Positions 8,001 to 15,003 of a DNA stretch of 32,259 nt are shown here, one piece after another. The notes under the pieces are model-generated. The model was not told the origin of the DNA, did no database searches, and saw nothing but the letters and a program-made list of their open reading frames with translations. Origin of the DNA: an uncultured Lachnospiraceae bacterium (GTDB taxonomy: Bacteria; Bacillota; Clostridia; Lachnospirales; Lachnospiraceae); NCBI GenBank assembly GCA_905235435.1, contig CAJOLD010000020.1, positions 1 to 32,259 of the forward strand. Direction: 5' to 3'. The position numbers and the translations under genes were made by a program. Position 1 is the first letter of the stretch. Each line of letters begins with the position of its first letter.

Positions 8001-8859
8001 GGAGCACCTTCGCTCCCATCAGCGCGAGATCCATCAGGCAGACGAACTTGTCGTCCCTTCCTTTGTAGATTGCTTCGCGGTCGGCGAGGTACCTCTTAAA
8101 TGTGCCCTCGATCGCTTCGCGGCAGTACCCCTCGTCAAAGGTGATATCCTTAAGCTCCGTAAGGAACGTCGTATGTCTGCAGTGATCCGACCAGTAGGTA
8201 TCCAGGACGCGGATCTCCGTCACTGTCGGGTCTCTGTGCTCTTCGCCGGCGAAGTAGGTGCGGATATGCTGAAAATCGCGGAAGGTCATGGCCAGTCCGA
8301 GGGAATCGTACAGCTTTTTAAGATCCGCCTCTTCCATGGATGTGAAGCCTTCAAAGACGGCAACGTCCTGGGGCTCTTCAAAGCGCTGCGCGAGCGTCGC
8401 GGGCTTCTCCAGTCCGGTCTCGCGGGAGTCCACCGGGTTGATGCAGTAGCTCTTCACCGCGGAGAATTCCTCATCCGTCACGCTGCCCTCCAGGACATAG
8501 GTCGTGGCGGAGCGGATGATCGGCTCCTCGTCTTCGTTCAGGAGACGGATGCACTGCTCGGCGGAATCGGCCCTCTGGTCGAACTGCCCGGGAAGATATT
8601 CGACCGAAAAGATGCGGTCGCCTACTCCCCGGGGGAAATCCTCCTCGTAAAGGACGTCCACCGGAGGCTCTGAAAAGACGGTCCTGCAGGCTGCCGCGTA
8701 CGTCTCGTCCGAAATGTTCTCGACGTCATAGCGCATCAGGATCCGGACCTTTTTAAGATCCTTCAGTCCGAGATAGCTTCTCAGTTCCGCTGCCAGATCC
8801 TTTGCGGAACCGGCAAAAGCATCCTTTTTCTCAACATAGACCCTTCTTACACTGCTCAT
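5083..8859 (-). CDS. purL: Phosphoribosylformylglycinamidine synthase, single-chain
   Basis: 1258 residues, the large PurL form that fuses PurS-like, PurL and PurQ functions. It converts FGAR, glutamine and ATP to FGAM, the fourth step of purine synthesis. The AIR-synthase-like catalytic core carries typical motifs such as FKNETHNHPTEIEPFGGAAT and GGRTGRDGIGGATGSSK. The C-terminal glutamine amidotransferase domain starts near residue 991 (FPGTNCEYDSARAF) with the nucleophile Cys about residue 1098 (LGICNGFQ) and the His/Glu pair near 1228/1230 (MAHAERR). The start ATG 8859 has an AGAGGAG site and overlaps the upstream stop (ATGA), and its own stop overlaps the capA-like start. No other pur genes and no purine riboswitch are seen in the window, so it is detached from the usual pur cluster. 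Confidence 0.97.
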   Translation of the reverse strand: MSSVRRVYVEKKDAFAGSAKDLAAELRSYLGLKDLKKVRILMRYDVENISDETYAAACRTVFSEPPVDVLYEEDFPRGVGDRIFSVEYLPGQFDQRADSAEQCIRLLNEDEEPIIRSATTYVLEGSVTDEEFSAVKSYCINPVDSRETGLEKPATLAQRFEEPQDVAVFEGFTSMEEADLKKLYDSLGLAMTFRDFQHIRTYFAGEEHRDPTVTEIRVLDTYWSDHCRHTTFLTELKDITFDEGYCREAIEGTFKRYLADREAIYKGRDDKFVCLMDLALMGAKVLRRDGKLTDQEDTDEINACSIVVPVDVDGETQEWLINFKNETHNHPTEIEPFGGAATCLGGAIRDPLSGRTYVYQAMRVTGAADPRVPVQDTMQGKLPQKKLVREAAHGYSSYGNQIGLATGYVKEVYHPNYAAKRMEIGAVMGAAPRADVMRETSEPGNVIILLGGRTGRDGIGGATGSSKVHTTESIEVCGAEVQKGNAPTERKLQRMFRRPEVSRLIRKCNDFGAGGVSVAIGELADGLKIDLDKVPKKYAGLDGTEIAISESQERMAVVIDAADTDEFMGYAAEENLEATKVAVVTKEPRLVMSWRGKEIVNLSRAFLDTNGAHQEADVEVEMPDLAATWFGKKPVTDVRAAWLDTLADLNCCSQRGLVEMFDSSIGAASVLMPYGGLYQQTETQVMVAKVPVRGGQTETVTMMSYGFDPYLSSWSPYHGAVYAVVESVARIVAGGGDYSKIHFTFQEYFRRMSSDPKRWSQPVAALLGAYDAQLGFGLASIGGKDSMSGSFNDIDVPPTLVSFAVDVAKSGEILSPELKQPGSLLVLFRIGKDENDLPDYEQIKELYGLFHEDVKAGRILSAWALDGKGMAAAASKMAFGNRLGVSFDESLSPEELFEEGLGCILAEVSPEAEAALAAPHTVVGRVTKEEELKCRGCVLPLDEAFAAWTGTLEKVFRTKSGAEISGQEQKAAAEASEVFTAENIYLCKHKVAVPRVFIPVFPGTNCEYDSARAFERAGAETDVRVFRNRDAQDIRESVEMFEQAISQAQIIMFPGGFSGGDEPDGSAKFFATAFRNERLRNAVEKLLWERDGLALGICNGFQALIKLGLVPNGRITGQDENSPTLTFNTVGRHISRMVYTKVVSNLSPWLAQAQPGGVYVNPASHGEGRFVADPAWLSQLKKQGQIATMYVSPDGTADGTEEWNVNGSYLAVEGITSPDGRVFGKMAHAERRDIATAVNITGEQDMRIFESGVEYFKS

Positions 8860-9995
8860 TCATTATCTCCTCTCTCCTGAAGACTCTCATATATGTACCG
8901 GGAAACATCGCTGACGGCTTCCTCATAGGAAAAGCCGAAATCGCCGCTGCACATGATGCATACGATATAGCGGCACTCGTCTGTCCCGATCAGTGCGATC
9001 TCGTTGTAGCGCGTATCCCCTCTCCCGTTGTGGTTGAGGAAGAGGGCGTCATCCGGCAGATAACCGCCCAGGCCGACCAGGGTCCTGTAGCTGTCCCCTT
9101 CGTCGATCCTGAAATATCTCGCGATAAAATCCGTCCCGATGGTCATGAACTTTCCGCCGTAAAGCTCGCGGAGCATGCCTCCCAGGTCCCGGGGGCTCAC
9201 ATAATTCTCCAGGCCTTCCTCTCCCGTGCCGATCCCCCGCTGCAGCTCCACGCTCTCATAGCCCGCGGAGCGGCAGATCGAATTGATCACATCCATGCCC
9301 AGGTAATCGAGCAGGCAGTTGATGCAGTTGTTGTCGCTGTACTGCATCATCGTCGAAAGATAGAAGGACAGCGGATAGGCTCTTCCCGCGCGGGCCGTTC
9401 CGCTCCCGCGGCCTCCCGCGGTGTCCCTGTAGATGATCTGGTCGTTCAGGGTGATCGTCCCCGCGTCCAGCCTTACCGCGGCGGCATAGAGGACAGGCAC
9501 CGAGATGAGCGCGGAGGCATACATTCCTTCGCCGCTTTCGCCCGCTTCGTATTCTTCCCTCTCCGCCAGATCACAGACGTAGATGCCATAGCGCGAGGCC
9601 GTGCTCTCCGTGTCCATGATCCGTTCAAGCTCCGCGGGATCCGGTCCTCCTTTGGCGTTTTCCCGGGCTGCCCCGGCGGATGTCTCCGCGGGATCCTCCC
9701 CGGTCTCTTCCTCCTCCGTGTCGGTCTCCTCCTCCGGCACCTGTGCCAGAAGGGCCGCCAGCTCGCTCTCCTGCGCTTCGATCAGCTTCAGTTCGCTTTC
9801 CTGCACGCTGCCGCCTTCCCGCGGGGGAAAGGGGGATCCCTTGCTGTTATAGTACCAGAACACGAAAAAACCGGCTGCGGCAAGGGCGATCAGAAAAAGA
9901 ATCACCAGCGTTGTCCTCAGCGCATGCTCTTTTTTCTCTTTTTTACCAAGGAAGTGGTCCCTGTAGGGCGTTTTATCAAAATCTGAAGATCCCAA
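8856..9995 (-). CDS. Membrane-anchored class A beta-lactamase-fold protein, probably catalytically inactive
   Basis: 379 residues. A short basic cytoplasmic end is followed by a membrane span (28-48), an acidic Glu/Thr linker (to about 125), and an extracellular serine beta-lactamase/D-Ala-D-Ala peptidase-like domain. The fold is recognised by the helix before Pro167 (YASALISVPVLYAAAVRL), the SDN motif at 220-222 (YSDNNCIN) and the final strands. Key residues are missing: the SxxK box reads ALIS (162-165) and the KTG box reads HNG (322-324). The start is TTG 9995, with GGAGG 11 bases upstream. An ATG at 10003 is in another frame and gives only a short peptide. Its stop overlaps purL. The partnership with a CapA-domain protein suggests an envelope role, possibly ligand-binding; this is an inference. 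Confidence 0.85.
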   Translation of the reverse strand: MGSSDFDKTPYRDHFLGKKEKKEHALRTTLVILFLIALAAAGFFVFWYYNSKGSPFPPREGGSVQESELKLIEAQESELAALLAQVPEEETDTEEEETGEDPAETSAGAARENAKGGPDPAELERIMDTESTASRYGIYVCDLAEREEYEAGESGEGMYASALISVPVLYAAAVRLDAGTITLNDQIIYRDTAGGRGSGTARAGRAYPLSFYLSTMMQYSDNNCINCLLDYLGMDVINSICRSAGYESVELQRGIGTGEEGLENYVSPRDLGGMLRELYGGKFMTIGTDFIARYFRIDEGDSYRTLVGLGGYLPDDALFLNHNGRGDTRYNEIALIGTDECRYIVCIMCSGDFGFSYEEAVSDVSRYIYESLQERGDNE

Positions 9996-10091
9996 GGCTT
10001 CATCACCCTCCAGTTTCTGCTGCAGGCCGCCTTCAGGGCCTGCTACCAGTTCAGCATACCATAAACCGCCCGGTTTGAACAGTTTTTCTTT
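9996..10091 (-). other. Intergenic leader with two short hairpins
   Basis: The 96-base gap between the helicase stop and the beta-lactamase-like gene holds a small hairpin (AAACC/GGTTT) and a 7-base stem GCAGGCC/GGCCTGC on the minus strand. Neither is followed by a T-run, so no terminator is claimed. A weak -10-like TATGCT has no good -35. There is no recognisable purine riboswitch although purL is second in the operon. Confidence 0.3.
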
Positions 10092-12443
10092 CTAGCCGGG
10101 AAGACCGCTCCAGAAATCCTCCAGCCGGGGGCCTGCCGCGTCCGCGTCAATGACCGCGGCGTCCTGCCATTCCCGCGGGAACATACTGCGGTACTCCCTC
10201 CGGGCAAATCTTCCGTCCAGCAGGACGATCACGCCGGCGTCCTCCTCCGTGCGGATCACTCTCCCCGCTGCCTGCTGCACTTTGTTCATGCCCGGGCAGA
10301 GATAAGCGTACCGGAAGCCGTCCATCCCGCGCGCGTCAAAGTATTCCTTCAGGATCTCCCGCTCCGCGCACACCTGCGGGATCCCGCAGCCGACGATGAC
10401 GGCGCCTATGAGCCGGTCCCGTCTGAGGTCGATGCCCTCTCCGAAGCTGCTGCCCATCACGCAGAAGCCCACGAGCGTCCCCTCCGGATCCTCCTCAAAG
10501 GCCTCAAGAAAAGCCTCTCTCTCCGGCTCGCTCATGCCGCTCCTCTGGCAGAGCATCGTGATCTCCTTCGGGCAGATGGAGGCAAAAATATCGGCCACGT
10601 CCTCCAGCATCCGGTAGGACGGGAAAAAGGCCATGTAATTGCCCTTCCGCGCAGAGGCGGTGAGCAGGATCCACTCCGCGATCCGGCGGTACTGCTCCGG
10701 GCCGCGCAGGGTATACCTGGTGCTGACGTCCCCGCCGATCAGGACCTTCCTGCGGGCGGGATCGAAGGATGAGCGCGCGTAGACCGCATAGTCCTCCGGA
10801 TCCCGGCTCAGCAGCTTCCTGTAATAGTCCACGGGAAGGAGCGTCGCGGAGAAGAGGACGGCTGCCGTCCCCTGGTCAAAGCGCTCCTGCAGCTTCGCGG
10901 ACGGATCCACGCAGTACAGGCGCAGCATAAAGCGTCCGTCCTCCAGAAGCCCGCCCCAGGTCACATAGCAGTCATCCAGCTGTTCGGACACGTCCAGAAA
11001 GGCGCGCACGCGGAAGTAGAGCGCAAGGACCTCCTCCTCGATCTCCCTTCCGGGCCGCTCCTCCAGAAGATCCTCCATCCGGCCGCAGAGCCCGGTCAGC
11101 AGGACCGGCAGCGCGCCGGGGCCGGAGAGCACCCTGCGCTCCCCGCACTCCCGCTTCATCGGAAGCATGGCCCTGCTGCACTTCTCCAGGGAGCGGGCGA
11201 GCGCCGCGTCACGTCCCTTCAGGCTGCGCCTGAGCGCGAGGAACTCCTCCTTGATCAGGTCGGCGCTGAACATCTCGCGTCCGCGGTCTACCAGATTGTG
11301 CGCCTCATCCACAAGATAGATCCAGCCGCCGCGGGAGCCTTCCCCGAAAAATCTCCGCAGCCTGGCCCGCGGATCGAAGGCGTAATTATAATCGCAGATC
11401 ACCGCGTCCGCCCAGGTCGAAACGTCGAGCGAGAGCTCAAAGGGGCAGACCATCCGCTTCTTTGCCCAGTCCTGCAGGGTCTCGCGGTCAAACACGTCCT
11501 CTTCGCGGATCAGGTCAAAGACCGCGTCGTTGATCCTGTCAAAATGGCCTTTTGCATAGGGGCAGCTCTCCGGCTCGCACACCGGAGTTTCGCACAGGCA
11601 CATCTTTTCCTTTGCGGTCAGGGTAACGACCCTGCAGCGCAGTCCCTGCTCCCCGAGGATACCGAAGGCCTCCTGCGCGACGGTCCGCGTGACCGTCTTG
11701 GAGGTCAGGTAGAAGATCTTTTCGGCCAGCCCTTCCCCCATGGCCTTCACCGAGGGGAATACGACGGAGAGCGTCTTCCCGGCGCCGGTCGGAGCCTGGA
11801 TGAAGATCTTCTTTCCGCGGCGGATCGTCTGGTAGACGCCTGCCGCCAGATCTCTCTGCCCCGGCCTGTAGGGGAAGGGGAACTCTACGCCGCGGATGCT
11901 GTCATTCCGCTCCCGCTCCCAGTCAGCCTGCTGCTGCGCCCATTTCTGATACCTTGCCACGACGTCCAGAAACCAGGCGCGCAGCTCCTCCCTGTCATAG
12001 TCCTCCCTGAACCGGCGCACCTCCTCGGTCTCCAGGCTGCAGTAGGTCATCCGCACACCGATGCGCTCCAGCGAATGAGCCTCGGCATAGATCGCCGCAT
12101 AGCACTTTGCCTGGGCAAGATGGACCGGCACCGGCTCCTCCACATGCTCCAGCCCCCGGAGGATCCCCTTGATCTCATCGATCACCGTGAGAGAGCCCTC
12201 CTCATAGATCCCGTCCGCGCGGCCCTCCACGGTGACGTCAACGCCGTCGAAGGGCACCGTCTCCGAGAGGGAGACCTCGGCCCTGTACGCGGGCCCCATG
12301 GACTTCTGGAGCTTCCTGTGGATCCTGCTTCCCATCTGCATGGCGTCGGGATCGGACAGGCCTCCCCTTCGATTGTCAATATCCCCGGACCGCAGGATAA
12401 ACTCTACCAGATCGCGGACCGAAATGCGGGCAGTATCTTCCAT
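10092..12443 (-). CDS. DinG/XPD-family ATP-dependent DNA helicase with N-terminal PD-(D/E)XK nuclease-like domain
   Basis: 783 residues from ATG 12443; a TTG at 12452 is possible. The GGGAGG site lies 12 bases from the ATG and only 3 from the TTG, so the start is uncertain. Residues about 30-135 form a PD-(D/E)XK nuclease-like domain (GRADGIY..., IDEIKG, then QAKCY). The helicase part has Walker A PTGAGKT (about 218-224), a four-cysteine iron-sulfur region (CLCETPVC, SCPYA, and CPFEL after about 40 residues), the Walker B DEAH box (about 379-382) and motif VI QAAGRVIR near the C-terminus. These are hallmarks of superfamily 2 iron-sulfur helicases with 5'-3' polarity, implicated in DNA repair or R-loop removal. 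A terminator (12477-12498) lies just upstream, so its promoter must overlap that region or depend on read-through. Confidence 0.93.
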   Translation of the reverse strand: MEDTARISVRDLVEFILRSGDIDNRRGGLSDPDAMQMGSRIHRKLQKSMGPAYRAEVSLSETVPFDGVDVTVEGRADGIYEEGSLTVIDEIKGILRGLEHVEEPVPVHLAQAKCYAAIYAEAHSLERIGVRMTYCSLETEEVRRFREDYDREELRAWFLDVVARYQKWAQQQADWERERNDSIRGVEFPFPYRPGQRDLAAGVYQTIRRGKKIFIQAPTGAGKTLSVVFPSVKAMGEGLAEKIFYLTSKTVTRTVAQEAFGILGEQGLRCRVVTLTAKEKMCLCETPVCEPESCPYAKGHFDRINDAVFDLIREEDVFDRETLQDWAKKRMVCPFELSLDVSTWADAVICDYNYAFDPRARLRRFFGEGSRGGWIYLVDEAHNLVDRGREMFSADLIKEEFLALRRSLKGRDAALARSLEKCSRAMLPMKRECGERRVLSGPGALPVLLTGLCGRMEDLLEERPGREIEEEVLALYFRVRAFLDVSEQLDDCYVTWGGLLEDGRFMLRLYCVDPSAKLQERFDQGTAAVLFSATLLPVDYYRKLLSRDPEDYAVYARSSFDPARRKVLIGGDVSTRYTLRGPEQYRRIAEWILLTASARKGNYMAFFPSYRMLEDVADIFASICPKEITMLCQRSGMSEPEREAFLEAFEEDPEGTLVGFCVMGSSFGEGIDLRRDRLIGAVIVGCGIPQVCAEREILKEYFDARGMDGFRYAYLCPGMNKVQQAAGRVIRTEEDAGVIVLLDGRFARREYRSMFPREWQDAAVIDADAAGPRLEDFWSGLPG

Positions 12444-12469
12444 ACAGATCAATGGCCTCCCGGAAATAA

Positions 12470-12498
12470 GAAAACAGGGAGAGCCCTGCGGCTCTCCC
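12470..12498 (-). terminator. Intrinsic terminator between the HPr-like gene and the helicase
   Basis: A perfect 9-base GC-rich stem (GGGAGAGCC at 12477-12485, GGCTCTCCC at 12490-12498) with a 4-base loop. On the minus strand it is followed by a T-rich tract. It lies 17 bases past the HPr-like stop. Confidence 0.85.
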
Positions 12499-12515
12499 CG
12501 AAAAAACCGATGTTC

Positions 12516-12740
12516 TCAGACCTCATATTTCTCAAGCACACGCCTGAATGCTTCATCATCCTCTTTATAATTCACATGGAGGGGACGTCTCCTGTCAAGG
12601 CTCATCACGCCCAGAATCGATTTTGCGTCAACGATGACGCGGTCATAGGAAACGTCTACGTCATACGGACATTCTGAAGCCGCTTTCACAAAAGCTGTCA
12701 CAGCATCCTGATCTCTCAGGATAATGGTCTTTTCAGCCAT
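12516..12740 (-). CDS. HPr-family protein lacking the His15 loop (Crh-like)
   Basis: 74 residues. The middle of the protein, AKSILGVMSL, matches the Ser46 regulatory site of HPr (KSIMGVMSL in Bacillus). The N-terminal segment that carries the PTS-phosphorylated histidine (GIHARPA) is absent: the sequence goes from KTIILRDQDA directly to the helix VTAFVKAASECPYDVDV. It should therefore not carry phosphate in the PTS relay, but it could be a substrate of HPr kinase, as Crh is in Bacillus. hprK is present at 20329-21276. The start ATG 12740 has AAGGAGG 7 bases upstream. The gene lies between two terminators, immediately downstream of the tRNA-Met gene. A regulatory role in carbon control is an inference. 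Confidence 0.88.
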   Translation of the reverse strand: MAEKTIILRDQDAVTAFVKAASECPYDVDVSYDRVIVDAKSILGVMSLDRRRPLHVNYKEDDEAFRRVLEKYEV

Positions 12741-12766
12741 GATCACGCCTCCTTGGCACCTGAAGC

Positions 12767-12799
12767 AAAAACCCGGCGGACCTTTCAAAGTCCTCCGGG
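12767..12799 (-). terminator. Terminator of the tRNA-Val/tRNA-Met transcript
   Basis: On the minus strand the arms CCCGGAGGAC and GTCCGCCGGG (one mismatch) enclose a short loop, followed by five T. It lies 12 bases past the tRNA-Met 3' end. Confidence 0.85.
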
Positions 12800-12811
12800 C
12801 CCTTTCGCCAG

Positions 12812-12885
12812 TAGCGGAGGGGAGACTCGAACTCTCGACACCACGGGTATGAACCGTGTGCTCTAGCCAGCTGAGCTACTCCGCC
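12812..12885 (-). tRNA. tRNA-Met (anticodon CAT)
   Basis: A full cloverleaf is seen on the minus strand: acceptor GGCGGAG/CTCCGCT with a G1-U72 wobble, D-arm GCTC/GAGC, anticodon stem CACGG/CCGTG with loop TTCATAC, and T-arm GAGAG-TTCGAGT-CTCCC. A73 is present and CCA is not encoded. The absence of the C1-A72 mismatch and of three consecutive G-C pairs flanking the anticodon loop argues for an elongator methionine tRNA. A CAT tRNA later modified to read isoleucine AUA codons cannot be fully excluded. Confidence 0.95.
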
Positions 12886-12903
12886 ATATGAATTAAAAAA
12901 CCC

Positions 12904-12976
12904 TGGGGCCTACAGGGCTCGAACCTGTGACCCCCTGCTTGTAAGGCAGGTGCTCTCCCAGCTGAGCTAAGACCCC
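12904..12976 (-). tRNA. tRNA-Val (anticodon TAC)
   Basis: A full cloverleaf is seen on the minus strand: acceptor GGGGTCT/AGGCCCC, D-arm GCTC/GAGC, anticodon stem CCTGC/GCAGG with loop CTTACAA, and T-arm ACAGG-TTCGAGC-CCTGT. The discriminator is A and CCA is not encoded. It is 18 bases upstream of tRNA-Met and shares its promoter and terminator. Confidence 0.97.
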
Positions 12977-13020
12977 GGATAGATGCCGGTCAAGGGAACC
13001 CTCCCTCAACACGCTCTGCT

Positions 13021-13050
13021 ATTATACACTTGAAAACCGGCGCCCGTCAA
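13021..13050 (-). promoter_or_regulatory. Strong promoter of the tRNA-Val/tRNA-Met operon
   Basis: On the minus strand TTGACG (13045-13050), 18-base spacer, TATAAT (13021-13026). The -10 is perfect and the -35 matches 5 of 6. It lies about 45 bases upstream of tRNA-Val and only 18 bases past the rsmF-like stop codon. Confidence 0.85.
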
Positions 13051-13068
13051 GCCTTAAATCTCATCTTT

Positions 13069-14493
13069 TCAGCTCTGCAGACGCCAGCCAGGAAGATACT
13101 TATTCTTCAGCAGTCCTCTGACGAGGCGCCCCCATCCGAGGGCGTGTCCGTCCACGCAGACAAGCTGCCAGCCTTCCGCGCTGCCGGTCAGATCCCCGGG
13201 TCCGATCTCCAGGGTCTCTCCCCGAAGATACCTTCCGATCCGCTCATCCTGCGCGGAAAGCTCTGCGCGGTCCGGCCAGGCGCCGCGCGGGAGGGCCATC
13301 GCCAGTGCCTGCGAGGGTTCGAACCGGTCTTTTTTATTCTCGCCGAGCAGCAGCCCGCTGCGAAGGACCGGAATCCCGGAAAGCGCCGGCGCGCCGGCGC
13401 ATCTTGCGAACACCTGCGTTCCTGCCGTCTCCATCCGCAGACTGCCCGCGGTCTCCGGAAGCGCCGCGCGGGAGAGAAAGGCGGCCGCCGCCCCCGTTTC
13501 CTGCGCCTTTGCCGCGCGTCCCGTGTACTGCTGTTTCTTTCCTTTTCTCTTTGTGTACGCCATCCCTGTGCTTTCCGGCACACTGCAGGTGCCGGCCGGC
13601 CCGCCGGCCCGCTTCCCGAGGAGCGCGATAAAATGCCCCTCTCCGGCGACCCTGTGCGGCCAGAGTCTTGCGCAGGCTTCCATATCCTCTCCGAGTCCGG
13701 GAGCGAAGCCGTTTTTCTTTTCAATGGGCAAAAGCTCCATCTGCGGTCTCTCACGCAGGAGATAGCGGATGACCTCCTCGTTCTCCTCCGGGGAGAAGGT
13801 GCAGGTGGAATAGACCATGCGGCCCCCGGGCCGCAGCATATCCGCGGCCTGCAGGACCAGGTCCTTCTGCACCGCGGCGCAGGCGGCGGGCTTTCCGGGA
13901 TCCCAGGCGCGGACGGCGCCCTCGTCCTTGCGGAACATCCCCTCGCCCGAGCAGGGCGCGTCGAGCAGCACCTTGTCAAACCAGCCGGGGAGCTGCTCCG
14001 CCAGCCTTGCCGGCACCGCGTTCGTTACGATCATGTTCGAAGTGCCGAACAGCTCCAGGTTCTTGAGGAGCGCGCGGCATCTGGACGCGCTGATGTCATT
14101 TGCCATCAGCAGACCGGTCCCTCCAAGGGCGGCTGCCAGCGCCGTCGCTTTTCCCCCGGGCGCGGCGCACAGATCAAGCACCCTGTCGCCCTTCTCCACG
14201 GGAAGGACGGCGGCGGGCGTCATCGCGCTCGGTTCCTGCAGGTAATATAGTCCGGCGTAATAATAAGGATGCCGGGCCGGCTGGTCCGCCCCGTCATAAA
14301 AGAATCCGCCCTCCGCCCAGGGAACGGGCTCCAGTTGGAACGGCAGCGCCTCCAAAAGCTCCCCGGGAGATATCTTGCCGGTATTGACGCGCAGACCATG
14401 TCTCCGCGGCTGCTCAAAGCTGTTTGAAAAAGCAGCGTACTCTTCGCCAAGAATACGCTGCATCTCTTTTGTAAACTCTTCCGGTAATCTCAT
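13069..14493 (-). CDS. RsmF/RsmB/NOP2-family RNA (cytosine-5)-methyltransferase
   Basis: 474 residues. This SAM-dependent enzyme is of the NOL1/NOP2/Sun family, which makes 5-methylcytosine in rRNA. The SAM-binding loop LDLCAAPGGKAT lies near residues 106-117. The two conserved cysteines are in DAPCSG (about C181) and STCTFSPEEN (about C231). The length and the extra C-terminal region of about 180 residues fit the RsmF (YebU)-like subgroup rather than short RsmB. The exact target base is not deducible here. ATG 14493 was chosen because family members begin with M-x-LPEEF. A TTG at 14502 overlapping the trmL stop is the alternative. It is the last protein gene of the long operon. Confidence 0.92.
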   Translation of the reverse strand: MRLPEEFTKEMQRILGEEYAAFSNSFEQPRRHGLRVNTGKISPGELLEALPFQLEPVPWAEGGFFYDGADQPARHPYYYAGLYYLQEPSAMTPAAVLPVEKGDRVLDLCAAPGGKATALAAALGGTGLLMANDISASRCRALLKNLELFGTSNMIVTNAVPARLAEQLPGWFDKVLLDAPCSGEGMFRKDEGAVRAWDPGKPAACAAVQKDLVLQAADMLRPGGRMVYSTCTFSPEENEEVIRYLLRERPQMELLPIEKKNGFAPGLGEDMEACARLWPHRVAGEGHFIALLGKRAGGPAGTCSVPESTGMAYTKRKGKKQQYTGRAAKAQETGAAAAFLSRAALPETAGSLRMETAGTQVFARCAGAPALSGIPVLRSGLLLGENKKDRFEPSQALAMALPRGAWPDRAELSAQDERIGRYLRGETLEIGPGDLTGSAEGWQLVCVDGHALGWGRLVRGLLKNKYLPGWRLQS

Positions 14494-14498
14494 CCTAT

Positions 14499-14996
14499 TC
14501 AATCCCAGGACAGACGGTGCAGGTCCCCCTGCAGCTTTAGTCCCTCAAAACTGTTCTGGCGGAGTGCCTCGTAGACCACGATGGCCGCCGCGTTGCTCAG
14601 GTTCAGGGAGCGCGCGCCTTCCGCCATGGGGATCCGCACGCACCGCTCCGGCGCTTTGACGAGAATCTCCTCCGGTATGCCGGCGCTCTCCTTTCCGAAG
14701 ACCAGGAAACATCCCGGCGTATACCTGATCTGCGTATAGTCCCTGCGCGCTTTCGTAGTCAGAAAGATCAGATCCGCGCCGGGGTTGCGCGCCAGGAAAT
14801 CATCATAGTCCGCATAGCGCGTCACATCCAGGCTGCTCCAGTAATCCATGCCCGCGCGCTTAAGCTCCCTCGCTGTCAGATGGAAGCCCAGCGGCTCGAT
14901 CAGGTGGAGCCTTGCGCCCGCCGCGGCGCAGGTGCGCCCTATATTTCCCGTGTTGGACGCGATCTCCGGTTCATGCAGTACGACATTCAGTTCCAT
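14499..14996 (-). CDS. trmL: tRNA (cytidine(34)-2'-O)-methyltransferase
   Basis: 165 residues, the normal length for TrmL (YibK). This SPOUT enzyme 2'-O-methylates the wobble nucleotide of certain leucine tRNAs. Typical motifs are seen: N-terminal EPEIASNTGNIGRTC, the middle FGKESAGIPEEIL, and the C-terminal knot segment RSLNLSNAAAIVVYEALRQ. ATG 14996 starts 7 bases after the aminotransferase stop. The stop overlaps or abuts the rsmF-like start, so the two RNA methyltransferases are likely translated together. Confidence 0.95.
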   Translation of the reverse strand: MELNVVLHEPEIASNTGNIGRTCAAAGARLHLIEPLGFHLTARELKRAGMDYWSSLDVTRYADYDDFLARNPGADLIFLTTKARRDYTQIRYTPGCFLVFGKESAGIPEEILVKAPERCVRIPMAEGARSLNLSNAAAIVVYEALRQNSFEGLKLQGDLHRLSWD

Positions 14997-15003
14997 ACCG
15001 CGC

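Noticed and set aside
6307..8673. A 788-codon open frame on the plus strand opposite purL.
   Set aside because: It is antisense to a certain purL gene, is rich in Arg/His/Val as expected from the complement of GC-rich codons, has no recognisable domain, and has no reliable ribosome binding site.
9996..10091. Purine riboswitch upstream of the purL operon.
   Set aside because: No conserved purine-aptamer core or terminator was found; only small hairpins are visible.
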